Shown here: in pieces, positions 1 to 23,100 of the stretch
How the letters are laid out: each line of letters begins with the position of its first letter
Position numbering within the stretch: position 1 is the stretch's first letter
Assembly (NCBI RefSeq): GCF_019904175.1
Contig: NZ_CP061913.1
Span: forward strand, 7,006,001 to 7,070,000
Source: Dactylosporangium vinaceum
GTDB taxonomy: Bacteria; Actinomycetota; Actinomycetes; Mycobacteriales; Micromonosporaceae
Direction of reading: 5' to 3'
Length of the DNA stretch: 64,000 bases
Made by a program: the position numbers and the translations under genes
The notes under the pieces: generated by a model
Database searches by the model: none
What the model was told of the DNA's origin: nothing
Seen by the model: only the letters and a program-made list of their open reading frames with translations

Positions 1-11121
<11,121 letters not shown>

Positions 11122-11151
11122 CGGTGATCGTGCCCTTTCTGGGGAGCGGCG

Positions 11152-14100
11152 TTACGACAGACCGAGGTCGTTGTCGATGAACGCGAACAGGTCGTCGTCG
11201 CTGGCGGTGCCGAGCCGGTCGGCCACGGCGCGGGCCGGGGCCCCGGCGCGCGCGCCGAGCGCGGCCAGCAGGTCCTCGAGCCGCAGCGCGATCCGGTCGC
11301 GGATCTCGTCCTCGGCGCCCTCGAGGCTGGCCTCCAGCTCGTCGAGGACCGCGAGGGCGGCGCCGGCGTCGTCGGGGACGAGCTGGCCGAGCAGGTGCGC
11401 GGCCATGGCGTCGGGGCTCGGGTAGTCGAAGAGCAGCGTGGCCGGCAGCCGCAGCCCGGTCGCGGCGCCGAGCCGGTTGCGCAGCTCCAGCGCGGTGAGC
11501 GAGTCGAAGCCGAGGTCGAGGAAGCCGCGGTCGGCCTCGACGGCGGCCGGGCCGGGGTAGCCGAGCACGACGGCGGCCTCGGCGCGGACGAGTTCGAGCG
11601 CGGCCCGCTGCCGTTCGGCCGGGCCGAGCCGGCCGAGCCGGGCGGCGAGCGTCTCCTCGGGCGCGGCCGCCTCGGCGGGGGCGGTGACGGCGTGGCGGGC
11701 CGGGCGGCCGATGAGCCCGCGCATGATCGCCGGGACGGCCTCGGTGCCGGCCGCGGCGCGGATGGCGTCGACGACGAGCCGGGCCGGGACCAGGACGGCC
11801 TCGTCGACGACGCAGGCGACGTCGAACAGGGCGAGGCCCTCGGCGTGCGAGAGCGGGGCGAGGCCGCCGCGGGCCATCCGGCGCAGGTCGCCCTCGCCGA
11901 GCTTGGCCGTCATGCCGCTGCCCTGCTCCCACAGGCCCCACGCCAGCGACAGGGCGGGCCGGCCGGCGGCGCGGCGCTGGTGGGCCAGGGCGTCGAGGAA
12001 GGTGTTCGCGGCCGCGTAGTTGGCCTGGCCGGTGCCGCCGAACGTCCCCGCCATCGAGGAGAACAGGACGAACGCGGACAGCGGCCGGTCGCGGGTGAGC
12101 TCGTCGAGGTTGAGCGCCGCGTCGACCTTCGGCCGCAGGACGGTGTCGATCTGGTCGCGGGTCAGGGCCGACACGACCCCGTCGTCGACGACGCCGGCCG
12201 TGTGCACGACACCGGTGAGCGGGTGCTCGTCCGGGACCGTGGCGAGCAGCTCGGCCAGCGCCGCCCGGTCGGCGACGTCGCATTCGGCGACGGTGACGTC
12301 GGCCCCGGCCGCGGTCAGCTCGGCCTGCAGCTCGGCGGCGCCGTCGGCGGCCAGGCCGCGCCGGCTGGTGAGGATCAGGTGCCGGACGCCGTGCTCGGCG
12401 ACGAGGTGGCGGGCGATGAGGCCGCCGAGGTCGCCGGTGCCGCCGGTGACGAGCACCGTCCCGTCCGGGTTCCACACCGCCGAGGGGCGGGCCCCGGGCG
12501 TGACCGCGACCCGGGCGAGGCGCGGCACGTGGACGGCGCCGACCCGCACCGCGACGTTGCCCTCCCCGCACAGCAGCGCGGCCGGCAGGGCGGCGTAGGA
12601 GACGTCGCGGTTGTCGATGTCCAGGAGCACGAAGCGGTCGGGGTTCTCGGTGAGCGCCGAGCGGACCAGGCCCCAGACCGGCGCCCAGGCGAGGTCCTCG
12701 GCGGTGTCGCCGCCGACGGTGCTGTAGGTGACGAACACCAGGCGCGACCCGGCGAAGCGGTCGTCGGCGAGCCAGGACTGGACGAGGTCGAGCGCCCAGT
12801 AGGTGGCGCTGCGCACCCGGGTCCGCAGGTCGTCACCGGCCGGGGGCTCGGCGCAGGAGACGATGACCCGGTCGGGCACCGGCGCGCCCGCGCCGACGGC
12901 GTCGGCGAGCGCGGCCAGGTCCGGGTACGCCTCCACCGCGGTACCCGTCGCGCCGAGCGCCTTGACCAGCTTGACGCTCTGGATGCCGAGCACCGCCCAG
13001 CGCCGCTGCCCCTCCTCGGGCGCGGGGGCGACCGGGGCCATGACCATGTCGACGCGGAACAGCGAGTCGTGGTACGGCGAGCGGGCCGCCTTGATCTGGT
13101 CGGCGGTGACGGGGCGCAGGACGAGCGAGTGCACGGCGGCGATGGGCCGGCCGGTGTGGTCGGCGAGGTCGACCGCGACCGTGTCCGGGCCCGACGGGGT
13201 GAGCCGCACCCGCAGCGCGGCGGCGCCCGTCGCGTCGAGCGTGACGCCCTCGAACGAGAACGGCAGGACCCCGCGCCCGGCGACGCCGTCGGCGAACGCG
13301 AGGGTGTGCAGCGCGGCGTCGAGCAGCGCCGGGTGCAGCAGGTACTTCCCCGCCGTAGCCCGCTCCGCGGTGTCGAGGGCGACCTCGGCGTACACCGCGC
13401 CGTCGAGCCGCCACACCCGGCGCAGCCCGCGGAACGAGGGCCCGTAGGCGAACCCGGCGGCGTCGAGGCGCTCATAGAGATCGTCGGCCGGGACCGGCTC
13501 GGCTCCGGCCGGCGGCCAGGCGGTGAGGTCGGGCGCGTCCCAGGAGCGGCCGGTGCCGAGCCGCCCGGTGGCGTGCGCGGTCCAGGTCTCGTCGGCGGCG
13601 CCGGAGCCGCGGGTGTGGATCTGCACCGGTCGGGTGCCGAACTCGTCGGCCGCCCCGACGGTCAGCTGGAGCTGGACCGCCCCGGCCTCCGGCAGCACGA
13701 GCGGCGCCTGCAGGGTCAGCTCGTCGAGCCGTTCACAGCCGACGGCCTCCCCGGCGCGCAGGGCCAGCTCGACCATCGCGGTCCCGGGCAGGATCACGGT
13801 GTCCATGACCCGGTGGTCGGCCAGCCACGGCTGATCGGCGATCGAGAGCCGGTTGGTGAACAGGTATCCGTCCGAGCCGGCGAGCGGCACGGCCGCGCCG
13901 AGCAGCGGGTGCCCGGCCGGAGCCAGCCCGAGCCCGGCCGGGTCGGCGGGTGCGTGGGAGGCGTCGAGCCAGTACCGCTGCCGCTGGAACGGGTAGGTAG
14001 GCAGTTCGACGACGGCCGCGGGCCCGAACACCTTCACCCAGTCCGGCGACCACCCGCTCACATGCGCCCGCGCGACAGCCGCCATCAGCGTCTCCGCCTC

Positions 14101-17100
14101 GTCCCGGTCCCGCCGAGCCACCGCAATCCCGTCCTCGACCAGCGCGGCCAGCACCCCGTCCGGCCCGACCTCCAGGAACCGGCTGACATTCGCATGCTGC
14201 AGCGCCTGCACACCATCGAAGAACCGAACGGTCTGCCGCACCTGCCGCACCCAGTAATCCGGATCCGTGAAGTCCGCGCCCAGATCCCCAGTCACATTCG
14301 ACACCACGGGGATGGCGGGAGCCTGCGCCGGCACCGACGCGACAACGGCCCTGAACTCGTCAAGCATCCCGTCCATGTAGGCCGAGTGGAACGCGTGCGA
14401 GACGTTCAACCGCCGGGTCTTCACACCCAGCGACGCCGCGACCTGCTCCACATCGCCCGACAACACCACCGAGTCCGGCCCGTTCACCGCCGCGATCTCA
14501 GCACCCTCCACCAACGCCGCCCGCACAGTCGCCTCATCGGCCTGCACCGCGATCATCTGCCCACCAGCGGGCAGCGCCTGCATCAACCGGCCACGCGCCT
14601 CCACAATCCGGCACGCACCATCCAGATCCCACACCCCGGCGACATGCGCCGCCGCCAACTCCCCAATCGAATGCCCGAGCAGGAAATCCGGCTTCAGACC
14701 CCACGACTCCAACAACCGAAAAACCGACACCTCGAACGCGAACAACGCCGGCTGCGTCCACCGCGTCTGATCCAGATCCTCAACATCCCGCAAACCAGCG
14801 ATGCGATCACACACCGCGTCATACGACGACGCGAACACCGGGAACGCCTCGTACAACCGGCGACCCATGTCCGGCCGCTGCGCACCCTGACCGGTGAACA
14901 GCATCGCCGAGCGGCCCGGACGGACCTGGCCGCGGACCACCGTGGAGTCCAGCCGCACCGCCCGGTGCTCGAACTGCGACCGGGTCGTGGCGAGGGAGAA
15001 GGCGACGTCGACACCGGCCGTCTCGAGCCACGCCAGCTGCGCGTCGAGCGCCGCCACCGAACGCGCGGCGACCGGCAGCGGGACGACCGGCAACACGGCC
15101 GGAGCGGCCGCAGCGCTGCGCGCGGGCGGAGCGGGTGGCTCCTCGATGATGACGTGGGCGTTGGTGCCGGAGATGCCGAACGACGAGACGCCCGCCCGGC
15201 GCGGGCGGTCGCCGGCCGGCCACGGCCGGGCCGCGGTGAGCAGCTCGACGGCGCCGGCCGTCCAGTCGATGCGCGTGGAGGGCTCGGTGACGTGCAGCGT
15301 GCGGGGCAGGGTGCGCTCCCGCATGGCCAGGACCATCTTCATCAGGCCGGCCACGCCCGAGGCGGCCTGGGTGTGGCCCAGGTTCGACTTGAGCGAGCCC
15401 AGCCAGAGCGGCTCGGACCGGTCCCGGCCGTAGGTCGCCAGCAGCGCCTGCGCCTCGATCGGGTCGCCGAGCGAGGTGCCCGTCCCGTGGGCCTCGACCG
15501 CGTCCACGTCGGCCGGCTCGAGGCCGGCGGCGGCGAGGGCGGCCCGGATGACCCGCTGCTGCGCGGGGCCGTTCGGGGCGGTGAGGCCGTTGGAGGCGCC
15601 GTCCTGGTTGACCGCGCTGCCCTTGACCACGGCGAGGACCGGGTGGCCGAGGCGGCGGGCGTCGGAGAGGCGCTCGACGAGGAGCAGGGCCACACCCTCG
15701 GCCCAGCCGGCGCCGTCGGCGCTGTCGGAGAACGCCTTGCAGCGCCCGTCCGGTGCGAGGGCGCGCTGCCGGCTGAACTCGACGAACGTGTCGGTGGAGG
15801 AGATGACGGTGACGCCGCCGGCCAGGGCCAGGGTGCAGTCGCCGCGCTGCAGCGACTGGATGGCCAGGTGCAGCGCGACGAGCGAGGACGAGCATGCGGT
15901 GTCGACGGTGAGGGCGGGGCCTTCGAGGCCGAACAGGTACGCGATGCGGCCCGACGCGACGCTGCCGGCGCTGCCGAGCGCGAGCTGGCCCTCGAAGCCC
16001 TCGGGGGCGTCGTGGAGGCGGCACACGTAGTCGTGGTAGTTCGAGCCGACGAAGACGCCGGTGCGGCTGCCGCGGGCGGCCTCGGGGTCGATCCCGGCCC
16101 GCTCGAACGCCTCCCAGGCCGTCTCCAGCAGCAGCCGCTGCTGCGGGTCCATGGCCATCGCCTCACGCGGCGAGATGCCGAAGAACTGCGGGTCGAACTC
16201 GGCGGCGTCGTAGAGGAAGCCGCCCTCGCGGGTGTAGAAGGTGCCGGCGTGCTCGGGGTCGGGGTGGTAGAGCCGGTCGAGGTCCCAGCCGCGGTCGGCC
16301 GGGAACGGTCCGACGGCGTCGACCTCGTCGGCGAGCAGCCGCCACAGGTCGTCGGGGCCGCGCACGCCGCCGGGCAGGCGGCAGCTCATGGCCACGATCG
16401 CCACCGGGTCGTCGGCCGGGGCCGCCGCGACCGGCCCGGCCGGAGTGGGCTCGGCGGATGCGTCCGGGGCGACGCCGAGCTCGCCGAGCAGGTGGCGGGT
16501 CAGGACGGTGACGGTCGGGTAGTCGAAGACCAGGGTCACCGGCAGCCGCAGCCCGGTGGCGGCGCCGAGCCGGTTGCGCAGCTCGACAGCGGTGAGGGAG
16601 TCGAAGCCGAGCTCCCGGAAGGCGCGGGTGGTGTCCAGGGCCTCGGGGTCGGTGAAGCCGAGGACGGCCGCGGCGACCTGGCGGACCAGGTGCGTGACCC
16701 GCGGCTCGCGGTCGGCGGCGGGCAGGGTGGCCAGCTCGCGGGCCAGCGGCACGGCGCCGTCGTCGCCGTCCGGGCCGCCGGCCGGGGCCGGGGCCGCCTC
16801 GGGCAGGTCGCGCAGGGCCGGGCTGGGGCGGGTCGCGGTGAACACGGGCGCGTACCGCTCCCAGTCGACGGCGGCGACGGCGATCGTCGTCTCGTCGTCG
16901 TCGAGCGCGCGCAGGAGCAGGTCCAGGGCGCGGTCGGGGTCCATCGGCAGCATCCCGGTGCGCCGGGCCCGCTCGCCCACCTCGCCGTCGGCGAGGCCGC
17001 CGCCGGCCCAGACGCCCCAGGCGACCGAGGTGGCGGTCCGGCCGGCGTCGCGGCGGTGCCGGGCGAGCGCGTCGAGGTAGCTGTTCGCGGCGGCGTAGCT

Positions 17101-20100
17101 GCCCTGGCCGGGGCCCCCGAGGACGCCGCCGAGCGAGGAGAACAGCACGAACGCGGTCAGGTCGAGGTCGCGGGTGAGCTCGTCGAGGTGGCGGGCGCCG
17201 CCGGCCTTGGGCGCGGCGACGGCGGCGGCGCGCCTGGCGTCGAGGCCGTCGATGACGCCGTCGTCGAGGATCGCCGCCGCGTGGAAGACCGCCCGCAGCG
17301 GCCGGTCGGCCGGGATGCTCGCGAGCAGGGCGGCGAGGGCGTCACGGTCGTCGACGTCGACGGCGGCGAGGGTGACCGCGCAGCCGGCCGCGGCGAGCTC
17401 GCGGGCCAGGTCCTGGGCGCCGGGCGCCGCGGGCCCGCGCCGGCCGGCCAGCAGCAGGTGCTCGGCGCCCTCGGCGGCGAGCCGGCGGGCCAGGTGGGCG
17501 GCGATGCCGCCGGTGCCGCCGGTGATGAGGACGGTGCCGTCGGGGCGCCACCGCCGCCCGCCGGTCGGGGCGCCGCCGCCGGCCCGCACGAGCCGGCGGG
17601 CGTGCAGGCCGGAGGGCCGGATCGCGACCTGGTCCTCGCCGTCGAGGCCGGCGACCGCGGCCGCGAGGCGCTCGGCGTCGCGGGCGGAGCACTCGGCCGG
17701 GAGGTCGGCGAGGCCGCCCCAGCGGTCCGGGTGCTCCAGGGCGGCGATCCGGCCGAGGCCCCACACCATCGCCTGGCCGGGGTCGAGCAGCGGATCGCCG
17801 GCGCCGACGGATACCGCGCCCTGGGTGACGCACCACAGCGGAGCCGGGCACCCCACGTCGCCGAGGGCCTGGATCAGCCCGAGCGTGCCGGGCAGGCCCG
17901 CCAGGAGCGACAGCACGCGCGACGGGGGCTCGGGGGCGTCGAGGGCGGCCCGGAGGTGGGCGGCGAGCGCGGCCCGGTCGGCATCCGCGGCGACGGCGAC
18001 GATGTCCAGGCGGACCCCGGCGGTGGCGAGGCGGGCCAGGACCAGGTCGGCGGCGGGGCTCGGCGGGGGCGTGACGACGAGCCAGCGTCCGGTGGGCGGG
18101 GCCGGGGGCGGGTCGCTCAGCGGCTGCCAGCGGACCCGGTAGCGCCAGGAGTCGAGCTCGTGGCGGCGGGTCTCGCTGCGCCGCCACGCGGACAGGGCGG
18201 GCAGCAGGGCCTCGACGGCCTGCGGCTCGACGGCCAGGCCGGCGGCGAGCTCGTCCAGCCGCTGGGCCTCGACCAGCTGCCAGAACCGGGCGTCGACCGG
18301 GTCGGCGGCGGTGCCGGCCGGCGCGGCGGCGGACTCGAGCCAGAAGCGGCTGCGCTGGAAGGGGTACAGCGGCAGGTCGACGATCGGGCGGGCCGGGCCG
18401 AGGACCCGCTCCCAGGCGATCGGGACCCCTGTCACGTGCAGCGCGGCGAGTGCGGTCAGCCAGCGGGTGCGCCCGCCGTCGTCGCGGCGCAGCGATCCCG
18501 TGGCCACCGCCGGGGCGGCCTCGGCCTCGAGCGTCTCCTCGATCGCCGGCACGAGCACCGGGTGGGCGCTGACCTCGACGAAGGTGCCGACGCCGGCGGC
18601 GGTCAGGGCGGCCACGGCCGGGGCGAACTCGACGGTGTGGCGCAGGTTGCGGTACCAGTACTCCGCCCCGCCGAGCGCGATGTCGGCCGTGTCCGTGCCG
18701 ACGGTGGAGCGGAACTCGACAGCGGCCGGGCCGGGGCGGACCGGGGCGAGCAGCTCCAGCAGCCGGTCGTGCAGCTCCTCGACGTGGGCGCCGTGGGAGG
18801 CGTAGTCGACGTCGACGCGGCGGGTCCGCACCCCGTCCGCGGCGCAGGCGGCGGCGAGCTCGTCGAGGGCGTCGACGTCGCCGGAGACCACGACCGAGGC
18901 GACCCCGTTCACGGCGGCGACGCCGAGACGGCCGGCCCAGGCGGCCAGGCGCTCCTCGGCCCGCTCGCGCGGCAGCGCCACCGACATCATGCCGCCGCGC
19001 CCGGCGATCGCGGCGAGGGCCCGGCTGCGCAGGGCCACGACCCGGGCGGCGTCGTCGAGGCTGAGCACGCCGGCGACGCAGGCGGCGGCGATCTCGCCCT
19101 GGGAGTGCCCGACCACCACGTCCGGGGTGACGCCGGCCGCCTGCCACAGGTCGGCCAGGGCGACCATGACGGCGAACAGGACCGGCTGGACGACGTCGAC
19201 CCGGTCCAGGCCGGGGGCGCCGGGCTCACCGCGCAGGACAGCGGTGAGCGACCAGTCGACGTGCGGGGCCAGGGCCGCCTCGCACGCCGCGATCCGCTCG
19301 GCGAACACCGGCTCGGTGGCGAGGAGCTCGACGCCCATGCCGGCCCACTGCGAGCCCTGGCCGGGGAAGACGAACGCGATCCGGCCGGCCGGGCGGGCCA
19401 GGCCGGTGACGGTGGCCGGGCCCGGCGTCCCGGCGGCGAGCTCGCGCAGCTCGGCCTGGAGCGCGGCCCGGCCGGTGCCGATGACGGCGGCCCGGTGGGC
19501 GAGCGGGGTGCGGGTCGCGTGCAGGGACCACGCCACGTCGGCGGGTTCGTGATCCTCCAGGTGGGCCGCGAGCCGCCCCGCCTGGGCCCGGAGGGCGTCG
19601 TCGGTGTGTGCGGACAGCATCAGCGGTACAACCGCTGCATCGGGCTCGTCGACGGCCGGCGGCGGCGCACCGTGCGGCGCATCCTCCAGGATCAGGTGGG
19701 CGTTCGTGCCGCTGACGCCGAAGGACGAGACGGCGGCGCGGCGGGGGCGGTCCGTCGCGGGCCACTCGCGGGCCGCGGTGAGCAGCTCGACGGCGCCGGA
19801 CTGCCAGTCGACGTGCGGCGACGGGGAGTCGGCGTGCAGGGTCCGGGGCAGGATGCCGTGGCGCAGGGCGAGGACTGTCTTGATGATGCCGCCGATGCCG
19901 GCCGCGGCCTGGGTGTGGCCGATGTTGGACTTGAGCGAGCCGAGCCACAGCGGCCGCCCCGGTTCGCGGCCCTGACCGTAGGTGGCCAGCAGCGCGTGGG
20001 CCTCGATGGGGTCGCCGAGCGCCGTGCCGGTGCCGTGGGCCTCGACGGCGTCCACATCGGACGGTTCGAGGCGGGCCGCGGCGAGGGCCTCGCGGATGAC

Positions 20101-23100
20101 CCGCTGCTGGGCCAGGCCGTTGGGGGCGGTGAGCCCGTTGGAGGCGCCGTCCTGGTTGACGGCGCTGCCCTTGACGACGGCGAGGACGCGGTGGCCGTGG
20201 CGGCGGGCGTCGCTGAGCCGCTCCAGGACGAGCATGCCGGCGCCTTCGGCCAGGCCCATGCCGTCGGCCCGGTCGGAGAACGCCTTGCAGCGCCCGTCGG
20301 CGGCCAGGCCGCGCTGGCGGCTGAACCCGATGAACGCGGCCGGGGACGACATCACCGCGACCCCGCCGGCCAGCGAGAGGTCGCACTCGCCGCGCCGAAG
20401 CGCCTGCGCCGCCAGGTGTACCGCAACCATCCCGGACGAGCACGCGGTGTCGATGGTGACCGCGGGCCCCTCCAGGCCGAACGTGTAGGCGATGCGCCCG
20501 GACGCCACGCTGCTCTCGGTGCCGATGATGAGGTGGCCCTCGACGCCGTCGGGCACCTGGGCCAGGCGGGTGCCGTAGTCGCCGCCGGCCGCGCCGACGA
20601 AGACGCCGGAGCGGGTGCCGCGCAGCGTGCCGTGGCCGATGCCGGCCGCCTCGAACGCCTCCCAGGCGACCTCCAGCAGCAGCCGCTGCTGCGGGTCCAT
20701 CGCGATCGCCTCGCGGGGCGAGATGCCGAACAGCTGCGGGTCGAACCGGGTGGCCCCGGCCAGGAAGCCGCCCTCCCGCACGTAGCTGCGCCCGGCCCGG
20801 TCCGGGTCGGGGTCGAAGAGGCCGTCGACGTCCCAGCCGCGGTCGCCGGGCAGCGGGCCGATGGCGTCGCGCTCGTCCAGCAGCAGCGCCCACAGGTCGG
20901 CGGTGGTCTCCACACCCCCGGGGAACCGGCAGCTCATGCCGACGATCGCGATCGGCTCGTCCTCGTCGACCGGGGCCGGCAGCGCGGCGGGGCCGCCGGT
21001 GCCCGCTCCGGCCGGCCCGAGGAGGTCGTCGAGGTGCGCGGCGAGGGCGGTGACCGTCGGGTGGTCGAAGATGATCGTCGAGGGCAGCGTGAGGCCGGTC
21101 GCGGTGCCGAGGGCGTCGCGCAGCTCCACGGCGGCGAGCGAGTCGACGCCGAGGTCGCGCAGCGGGCGGTGGTCGTCGACCGCTGACGCGTCGGTGTGCC
21201 CGAGCGCGGCCGCGGCGGCGGACCGGACCAGCTCGAGCGTGTTCGCCGGGCGCTCGGTCGTGGCCGGCGCGGGCGGCGGGGGTACCTCACCCAGGTCGGC
21301 GAGCAGCGGCCGCGGCCGGGCGGCGGCGAACAGCCGCAGGAACCGGGGCCAGTCGACGTCGGCGACGACGACCGCTGTGTCGTTGCGGTCCAGGGCGTGG
21401 TGCAGGGCCTCCAGCGCCGGGGCGGTCGCCATCGGCGTGATGCCGTGCCAGTTGGCGGCGCCGTCACGGGTCAGGCCGCCGCGCGTCATGCCCCCGCTCT
21501 CGGGGCTCCACATGCCCCAGGCGACGGAGGTGCCGGCGAGGCCGCGGGCGCGGCGGGCGGCGGCGATGGCGTCGAGGCAGGCGTTGGCCGCGGCGTACGC
21601 GGCGTGGTCGCCGCTGCCCCAGACCCCGGCGACGGAGGCGTAGAGCACGAACCGGTCGACGGTGTCGCAGTCGAACGCGGCGTCGAGGTTCAGGGCACCG
21701 TCCACCTTGGCCGCGAACGCCTCGTCGAGGTCGTCAGCGGTCGCGTCGGCGATCTTGCCGAGGACGCCGACCCCGGCCGCGTGCACGACGGTGCGGACCG
21801 GGCCGTGCTCGGCCTCGACGACGGCGACGAGCGCGGCGAGGGCGGCCATGTCGGCGACGTCGCACTGCGCGACGGTGACGCCTGCCCCGAGGGCGGCCAG
21901 CTCGTCGCGGAGCGCCTCGGCGCCGGGTGCGTCGATGCCGCGCCGGCTGACCAGCACGAGGTGGCCGGCGCCCTGGGTGGCCAGCCAGCGGGCGGTCTGG
22001 GCGCCGAGGCCGGTGGTGCCGCCGGTCACGAGCGCGACGCCGCGCGGGCGCCACACCGGCGCGGTGCCGGCGGCGGGGACCCGGGCGAGGCGGCGGACGC
22101 GGACGTTGCCGCCGCGGACGGCGAGCTGGTCCTCCGGGCCGTACGCACCGCCGAGGACGGCTCGCAGCGCGGCCCGGTCGGCCGGTCCGGCGTCGGTGGG
22201 CAGGTCGATGAGGCCACCCCAGCGGTCGGGGTGCTCGAGGGCGGCGACCCGGCCGAGGCCCCAGACGGCGGCCCGCAGGGGGTCGGCGACGGTGTCGTCG
22301 GCGACGGCCGCGGTGGTGACGTACCACAGCGGGGCGGTGATGCCGGCGTCGCCGAGGGCCTGGAGCAGCACGAGCGCGTCGAGGGCGGCGGCGGGCTCGG
22401 CGACCACGCCGGCGGGGCCGGGGCCGGCCGCGGCCCGCAGCCGCTCGGCGAGCAGGGCGCGGTCGGTGGTGGGGGCGACCAGGACCGGGTTGGCCCGGCC
22501 GCCGGCGAGCGCCTCGGCGAGGGCGGGGCCGCCGACGACGAGCCAGCGCCCGGCGATCCGGTCGGGCCCGGTCGGCGCGGACCGCCACTCCTCCCGGTAG
22601 GACCAGCCGCCGGTCGCCGGGGCGGCCCGGCGGTAGCTGTCGAGCCAGTACCGCTCCCGCTGGAACGGATAGGTCGGCAGCTCGACCGTCGCCGCGGCAC
22701 CGAAGACCTTCGCCCAGTCCGGCGCCCAGCCCCGGGTGTAGGCCCGGCCGAGTGCGGCCATGAGCGTCTCGGCCTCGTCGCGGTCCTTGCGCGCGACGGC
22801 GATCCCGTCCTCGACGAGCGCGGCCAGCACCGCGTCCGGCCCGACCTCCAGGAACCGCGACACGCCTTCCTGCCGCAGCGTCTGCACCCCGTCGGCGAAC
22901 CGCACGGTCTGCCGCACCTGCCGCACCCAGTAATCCGGTTCCGTCAGATCAGCGCTGAGATCCCCAGTCACATTGGACACCACGGGGATGGCGGGAGCCT
23001 GCGCCGGCACCGACGCCACCACAGCCCGGAACTCCTCCAACATCCCGTCCATGTAGGCCGAGTGGAACGCATGCGAGACATTCAGCCGCCGCGACTTCAC

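Noticed and set aside
11122..11151. Frameshift splitting one PKS into two genes
   Set aside because: The upstream protein ends in typical C-terminal docking helices with its own stop, and the downstream one starts with an ATG and an N-terminal docking helix. This is a normal subunit boundary.
11395..21186. Plus-strand open frame of 3263 codons
   Set aside because: Shadow of the minus-strand PKS, which shows intact KS, AT, KR and ACP motifs in register. The plus frame has no recognisable family.
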